From assembly GCA_037043015.1 (NCBI GenBank), contig CM073330.1:2815263-2879262 (forward strand): a stretch of DNA of 64,000 nt, read 5' to 3'. Within the stretch, counting starts at the first letter, position 1; each line of letters starts with the position of its first letter. The position numbers and the translations under genes were made by a program. Under the pieces are notes generated by a model. It was not told the DNA's origin and made no database searches. It was given only the letters and a program-made list of their open reading frames with translations. This stretch comes from Bryum argenteum. Its lineage: Eukaryota; Streptophyta; Bryopsida; Bryales; Bryaceae. Of this stretch, positions 58,301 through 64,000 are shown in pieces.

Positions 58301-59379
58301 CTTATTTCACCAAGCTTGATGGAGAGCTCGGTGGAAATACCACTCTTCTTCTTCTTCACTCCTCTACGTTCAATGAACTCTTTATTGATTCTACCTTTTT
58401 TTCTTAAAAAAACAATATGGATGATACAAGCTACGTAAGGTTTGGGTGACCCCAATAGTACATCTAATGAACTCTTCATTTGACTCCACCTATGGCAAAA
58501 AAGCACTAATGATAGCATGGGTACTCGCAACCGTCCACTAAAATGTCTCTATTCACACCCATCTCGAAAATGTGCTTCTCTTCTTCACGGTAGGATATTC
58601 CACAATTATTACTTACACAACCGTATTACCAAACTTGCTTTGAAGTTTGTACAAAGAATTCATCTTCGTATGTTCGATGATGTTTCTTAGGCACTCAAGA
58701 AGAAGCTGCTCGTGCTTACGACATGGCCGCAATTGAGTACCGCGGTGCAGCTGCAGTCACTAATTTCGATTTGACGAGCTACAGCAAGTGAGTGCCATAC
58801 ATTCATAAAATATCATTTCTTTGATTAAATTCAAGTACTACTTTTGAGTTGTTGCCGAATTTAAAATTTGGGTACCCACTTAAGGTTTTTGCGCTTTTCT
58901 TTTTGGAGGTTGTATTATGGGGAGCAAGCTTATCAATTGGCTTTTGTGTGTTGAACAGAGACTTACAACGGCAATCAAGGTGCGCTCGCGACGGAGGGTC
59001 GAGCAACGAGCTAGGTCGGGTGGGTAGTACCAATTTTGAGCAAAAGTGCGAGTCGCGTGAGAGCGCGGAGGAGGAGGGGAGGTTTGTGGCGGAGGAGTTT
59101 TCGAGTGGCTCGAGTGACGTCACCTCGTTCAATACGATGGGGGAGGCGAAGGAGGAAGTATACGATTGGTCCCCCCTCTTCGAGATCCCGCTCGTCGTCG
59201 AGTATTCGGAGTGTGAATCGCATCGGTTAGAGACCAACGATACAGCCTCGTATTTGTTATGGAATGGCTTCATGAACGAGTCTATTGATCACGATCCGTT
59301 CCTTACAAATGTACTACATGAGCCGACCGAGGACGAGTTGCATACAAATGTACTAGTGTCGTTGTCAAGCATATCATGA
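55378..59379 (+). CDS. WRI1: WRINKLED1-like AP2/ERF transcription factor (two AP2 domains)
   Basis: The double-AP2 proteins of this branch control genes of glycolysis and fatty-acid synthesis. Nine exons join to 358 aa: 55378-55553, 56320-56402, 56582-56590, 56700-56788, 56933-57006, 57529-57579, 58034-58110, 58691-58787 and 58959-59379. The first AP2 domain begins FRGVTR (residues 54-59), continues [18 protein letters not shown], then [20 protein letters not shown] and ends [12 protein letters not shown] linker ([20 protein letters not shown]) leads to the second AP2 domain: [20 protein letters not shown] and [20 protein letters not shown]. The 9-nt third exon encodes VYL, the micro-exon known from WRI1 genes. 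The N-terminus is serine- and histidine-rich with a basic KKRK stretch. The C-terminus is acidic and probably activating. An orthologous AP2 of the same clade is the main alternative. Confidence 0.92.
55614..55690. repeat. Tandem duplication in the first intron of the AP2 gene
   Basis: GAGGTTCATCGATTGTTCAG occurs twice about 34 bp apart, flanked by ATAGAATGAG phrases that recur further on (55680 and 55755). Confidence 0.75.
55861..55884. repeat. GATA microsatellite in the first intron of the AP2 gene
   Basis: Uninterrupted (TAGA)n of about six units. Similar GATA runs open two copies of the dispersed repeat elsewhere in the window. Confidence 0.85.
56798..56884. repeat. Tandem duplication in an AP2 gene intron
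   Basis: ATACCCC, then GGCGATTCAT, then CACTTTTGTATTGAAATTCTT occurs twice with a small length change (about 45 and 42 bp). It lies between the exons ending 56788 and starting 56933. Confidence 0.8.
57330..57442. mobile_element. Stowaway-like MITE in an AP2 gene intron
   Basis: Begins TACTCCCTCTGTCCCATTAT and carries the TTGTCCAGTGGGTTCTCTCA and GAACCTAC phrases of the copies at 1286 and 1837. The right end is worn (GGGACTGAAGGGAATA). It lies in the intron between exons 5 and 6. Confidence 0.75.
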
Positions 59380-61786
59380 TGATGACATTTGTGGGACCGG
59401 GTGGGTAATTTGGTATGGTATGGCAAAGGTACACCTTTTTCTTTTTCTTTTTTTTTTTCCCTTTTTTTAGCGGGGATAAAAGTATTGAATTTAACCACAA
59501 AACGCAGGTTTTGTTTTTGTGCCTTTGAAATTGCACATGCAATGTGGAAAGATATAAACATCAATAGAGGATGCGCAAAAGCCAAAAAATCATTTGGCTG
59601 TTGCTAGCAAGAAGCCATTTTGAGTGTTGTAAATATACAACAAATACATGAGAAACATTGTCACTCTTTGATTAATTGGAAACATTCGAGGATAATTGCC
59701 TCAACAAGATATCAAGGGTGTGCTCCCATTTAGCATCATGTTAATCCTTTCATTTTCCTGCATATGTATTTTTTGCAACAAGAGTTTTGTCTATCATTTA
59801 GTGTGTGTGCTTAAATAGTGTTTTTTTAAAATTGGAATAGTTGTTGTTCAATAGTTTATTTATTAGAGGGAGTATGGATATTGCAAGTTGATATGGTGTT
59901 GTGTTGTGTTGTGCCTTACTTAGAGTTGCATTTTAGTGCTCTATTTCATATGAGTTTTACTAGTATCATTTGTACTTGTTATTATTTAGTGTTATAGGTT
60001 TGTGTTGGAATTTATGTGAAAAGAATGAGGCTTAGGAAGCTCAATGTGAACAGAGCGTCAATTTCACCCCTACTTCTATATTCTATGATCATATGGAAAT
60101 ATGTTCATGATGCGACAAAAAAGGGCTTTTAGGTACAACCACTCTAATTGGGACCACTATTATTCATCTTCTATTAAGAGTCTAGGTCCCTTTCTTTCTC
60201 TTTTCTTTCTTTCTTTTTCCTTTTTTCTTTTTCTTTTTGTTCTTTTTTGGGAAAGGAAGATGCTATATCACTACACAAGAGTTCTTAATTAGTTATGCGT
60301 GGAGACGAGTGTAATTTTCGGTTAATAACACTAGCACTTTTGAGATGAGTGTTCTCTTTGGGCCGCCATTGCAATCAATATCCCTCGTCTTTTTTTCAAG
60401 CCACCAATTTCACCACTTCCAATAGATTTCCACTATGGGGTGTACTTGTGGTGTATACCGTCTCATATTTTAATTTTCCCAATCGACTCTTTTCGCATGC
60501 AATCACAAGAATGTGATTTCCATTCCCCGGTGGTTGTTAGACGTCCCGAATTAATAATGCGCGTGACGTAGCCCAACAAAACTTGTTTGTCACGAGCAAG
60601 TGGGTGAAATAATAAAGCTGGAGTTTCAACCGCTGGCATGCAGTGATGGTAACTGATATCACAAAAAAAGATTTTTTTTTTTTTTTAAAAAAAAAAACCC
60701 TGAAACCCACTTTTTGGCATCACATGCCTACTATGACAAATAGTACCCCTGCCATACATGTACAGAAAAAAAATTAAATGCGAAAAAAACACAATACCCA
60801 CCGAAGTCTTCTAGTCACTCATTGAAATTTTACGATCCCTTTGTCATCAATATTTTTTTCGCCACCGGGATATTGAGGTGACCCTCCTACGGTACATCAC
60901 ACGTATTAAATGGTCAAAAAACTTATGATTTTTGATGTAGGAAAAAAGTGCAATATACATGGATATTGTCCGGAAAAGTAATGTAGGAAATAGTGCATTT
61001 TTTGAACTTATGTGCATTTTTGAATAGAATGCACTTTTTGAATACGTTGAGAAAAGTGCTTTATTTGGATATTGTACATAAAACTTGTGATATCACGGTG
61101 ACTGTATTTTGTGGAATATTCTTGTTTTTGTACTTTGGAATATTTTTGAATATCCGGAATACAAGTGTCAGTTTGTAAAGGACAAAATTTGGATTTTAAG
61201 TACATGGGTATTGAGGTATAAGTACATGTATATAAAATTTGAAGTTTGCTCTATAGGAAAAAAAAAGTTCAATGCTTTACATGTAAGTAGTGAGGTTGTT
61301 GATGTCATGCTTACCATAGTGCAAAGAATAGTATGTACAATTTTGAGAAAGATACTTTTCTTTCAATTTTTTTACTTTATTTTACTTTTTTAACTTTCGA
61401 TGTTTTTGATTAAATTTGTTTGTAAAGGAAAAAAGAGTTCTCAAGTTTTGCCCATGTGTGTTGTAAAAGAAATAAGAAAGTTTTCAAGTACATAAGTTTC
61501 AAGGAATACATATGTATTTAAATGTTGAAGTACAAGTGATGTTCTTGTATGAGTATGGTATCCTTGGTTGGTGTTGATCTTATGAAATCATTGTACAAGA
61601 TTTTGAGGTGTTGCTTTTGGGTAGGGTACGACCAATTTTCGGGCACCAAAGACATTCAAAATACTTGGAACAATGAAATGTGTGGCTTACGTTTTTTGAG
61701 TAGTTTTCAAGCATCATATAATTGACAGAGATTTCATATTTGTTTGATTTTTTTTCAGCACTTGCTAAGGTGCAACTTCATACGAT
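59380..61786. other. 3' flank of the AP2 gene and AT-rich spacer
   Basis: No gene recognised. It contains T- and TTC-rich tracts (59435-59467 and 60190-60245) and short repeated GTGCATTTTTTGAA phrases near 60990-61040. Confidence 0.4.
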
Positions 61787-61906
61787 ATAAAACTCAAATG
61801 AGAGCCCAACTAAAGTTGAATGGACACAAAACAAACTTTATTCACATAAAACTCAATGAGAGCCTAACTAAAGTTGAATTGACCCGAAACAAGCTTTATT
61901 CACCTC
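61787..61906. repeat. Tandem duplication of about 60-65 bp
   Basis: ATAAAACTCAAATGAGAGCC, then CAACTAAAGTTGAATGGAC, then AACTTTATTCAC occurs twice with scattered differences. Confidence 0.85.
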
Positions 61907-62750
61907 AATGGATTAGAGTATGCCCAACCTGCTATGTGGGCCGGAGAGTGGAGCCTTGCTTGGAGTGGGAGGAACCCCAACATACATACTATCCTTGTAA
62001 CTTCGTGAAGAGGGTTGAGGTCTCCTAAATTTCTAGGATACCATAACTTCAAGTTATGGTGTGTCTTCATTCACAATTTAGCGTCCCAATTTACCAATGG
62101 AAGAGTGTCATGTATCTTGATTTGGGGTGAGGTTGTGACGCCCACACGAGCGGCACTTGCAATCTCATGCAACCAAGGGACCCGGCTTGAAGCACACGGT
62201 TGGGCATGCTCTTATGGCAGCTCTATGGAGACACCCCAAAAATTGTAGCAGGATGTCCTTTTGACACCCAAAATTTTGGACACGATGTCCTTTTAACACC
62301 CAAAAGTCTAAAACATCCTGTATGTTCTTTACCTTGGGTGTCAAGGTTTATGCCCTTCTCGAAAGCATCATAATAATGAATCTGCCTATCCCAATCAGCT
62401 TGCTTTACACTTGCATCGTCAGAGTCCTTTTGAGAGAGAATGGAAGAAGCATTGTAAAGCACTACTGCATCCTGCTGTCTGTGAATGCAGAACCTGAGAC
62501 AATCCCCAATCTCAACTGAACTGACAATTGTGTTCTAGAATGAGCCTGCCTGCACAGAATGAGAATGAATGATATGATAACATCACAGACAACACCCAGA
62601 AAAGAGAGAAGCACTTTGGCAATTGATGAAGCTGCACTGGGTGACTACTCATGAATGCATGTCCATGTGCACCTCCGACCTCATCCTGTTATTCATGTTC
62701 ATCACCTGACCTGCCTACCCCTGCTCTTTACTCGCGTCAGGGCATCAATC

Positions 62751-62799
62751 ATGAGTTTACTCTGTTATCAGAGTTTACTCTGTTATCAGAGTTTACTCT
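62751..62799. repeat. Three tandem copies of a 19-bp unit
   Basis: AGAGTTTACTCTGTTATC repeated, last copy ending in TAGGG. It directly precedes the truncated MITE copy. Confidence 0.85.
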
Positions 62800-63062
62800 A
62801 GGGCTCTCACTGTACTCAACTTTTTACTTACATTTTGATGTCAAACGGGTCATGATGTAGTTGAAAAAGTGAAATTTTATGATACAAATTACAATTTTGT
62901 ATGAGTGATTCTGTGGTTTGAAAGAAGTGTGGTAGGTAGGTTGGGGTTGTACATAACCTTGTTAGTGGGGGGTTGCAAGCTCATCATTGATTGGTTCATT
63001 CATCATGCCCAAGTCCAAAAGACGTTGTGATTCAATTTTGGGCTAGACCCCATGGATGCTTT
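62800..63062. mobile_element. MITE with TTAA ends, subfamily 2, copy D (ends lost)
   Basis: Collinear with copy C (GCTCTCACTGTACTCAACTT, TTTTGATGTCAAACGGGTC, then GGTTGCAAGCTCATCATTGA and GACCCCATGGATG). Both terminal repeats are missing, and part of the middle is deleted. Confidence 0.8.
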
Positions 63063-64000
63063 GCGTTGAAGAAGAAGAAGGAAAAAAAGAAAAAGACCAA
63101 CCTAAAGGTCCTGTGCTCTAGAATTTTAGCTACGTACTTCTCGTTGAATTTATATGTACTTACATACTAATTATTGTACTTGTAAATATCTATCATCATA
63201 ACATTCTAACTACTTTAGAAGTACCTTTTTCTGCTTAGTTTTTTCACAATTCAAGTTATCTACTAATTTAATAACCAAATAATGTTGTCATATCCCAAAG
63301 CCAAGCCCTTGGTGCTTGATCTCAAAGAATCTTTAACTTCGAACCACTACTCAACTTTTTTGATGTCATTTTTTTCATTTCCATGAGATGCAACTTACAA
63401 AGCCACTATTTGTATTTATACCAAATAATTCATGGTTACCGTAGTACGGGGGCATATTCCTTACTTTGTCAAGCATATTACATAGTTTGGGACTTTTTAA
63501 TTTTAGAAATGATTTGAATATGGACGTTTGTAAGCACTAAAAGGTGTTTTTTTGTACATATTTGAAATTTGAAAGTAAAAGAATATTCTTGTACTCTAGA
63601 AACCATGATACCTATGTTGACATTGGAAAAATCTAAGATTTAGTGTTGTACTTGGAAGCACAAGATGGATATGTTTTGGAATATCAAAGAACATAAAAGA
63701 TATCTTTGTTTTGGTGGGCTACAAAGTCGCTTGGTGCTTATTGTTTCTACAAGGAAAATACTTTCACCGTATGTTTTGACAAACTTTGTGACACCATGCT
63801 CTAAAAAAAATTGCTTTTAAGAATACTATTGAACTAAGCATAAAGTGGAGGATACAGAGTGTCCTTCAAGACATGACAAAAGGTAGGGCTTCAAAGGTAA
63901 CATGGTTAGACTTCATTAAGTTGACACGGGGTCCTAGCCTATAATTGAAAGCAAGAGTAGCAAGCTATTGTACAATAGCTTCACCCCTGATGTCGATAAG
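63063..64000. other. Spacer to the window end, nothing recognised
   Basis: AT-rich with a short A/G-rich tract at 63065-63096. No credible frame on either strand. Confidence 0.4.

Overview
The window looks like nuclear DNA of a land plant. It holds intron-containing genes with GT-AG junctions that belong to plant families: a ribosome-biogenesis WD40 protein, a SAM50/TOB55 outer-membrane barrel protein, a trihelix/Myb-like protein of the kind related to PIF/Harbinger elements, a lipid phosphate phosphatase and a WRINKLED1-like AP2 factor with the family's 9-nt micro-exon. Between them lie AT-rich spacers full of small inverted-repeat elements, SINE-like copies and minisatellites. The introns are small, and DUF7869-type repeated genes are, as I recall, common in non-seed plants, so a lycophyte or other non-seed plant is possible. 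I cannot name the species.

Layout. 1-104 is the 5' end of a gene leaving the window on the left (tentative). 1-9.4 kb is repeat-rich spacer with Stowaway-like MITEs and several elements with TTAA-type termini. 9.42-23.51 kb is the most unusual part: a roughly 14.1-kb composite element bounded by near-identical 29-bp terminal inverted repeats and a probable 4-5 bp target duplication. It is CpG-rich unlike its flanks, carries about 30 copies of a short GC-rich palindrome (consensus TATCGGCTGCCAGCCGATA), and holds two opposed, frameshifted multi-exon gene regions. The left half (minus strand) has an FCP1/NIF-like HAD phosphatase region and an unrecognised protein. The right half (plus strand) encodes a DUF7869-like protein, which I propose as the candidate transposase. 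Plant-type telomeric repeats lie near its right end. 23.5-29.6 kb is spacer with a SINE split by a poly(A)-tailed insert, two MITE-like elements and tandem repeats.

29.65-33.18 kb is WDR12 (minus, 12 exons, 428 aa), with a fourfold tandem repeat inside one intron and telo-box motifs at its 5' end. 37.25-39.93 kb is SAM50 (minus, 5 exons, 508 aa). 43.28-44.22 kb is a single-exon trihelix/Myb-like protein (311 aa). 45.84-49.31 kb is a lipid phosphate phosphatase (plus, 8 exons, 320 aa) with a complete catalytic triad of motifs and G-box motifs upstream. 55.38-59.38 kb is a WRI1-like AP2 factor (plus, 9 exons, 358 aa). The five host genes splice cleanly in frame, so the frameshifts in the 14-kb element are more likely real decay than poor assembly. 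The host genes are housekeeping and regulatory loci with no apparent operon-like relationship.
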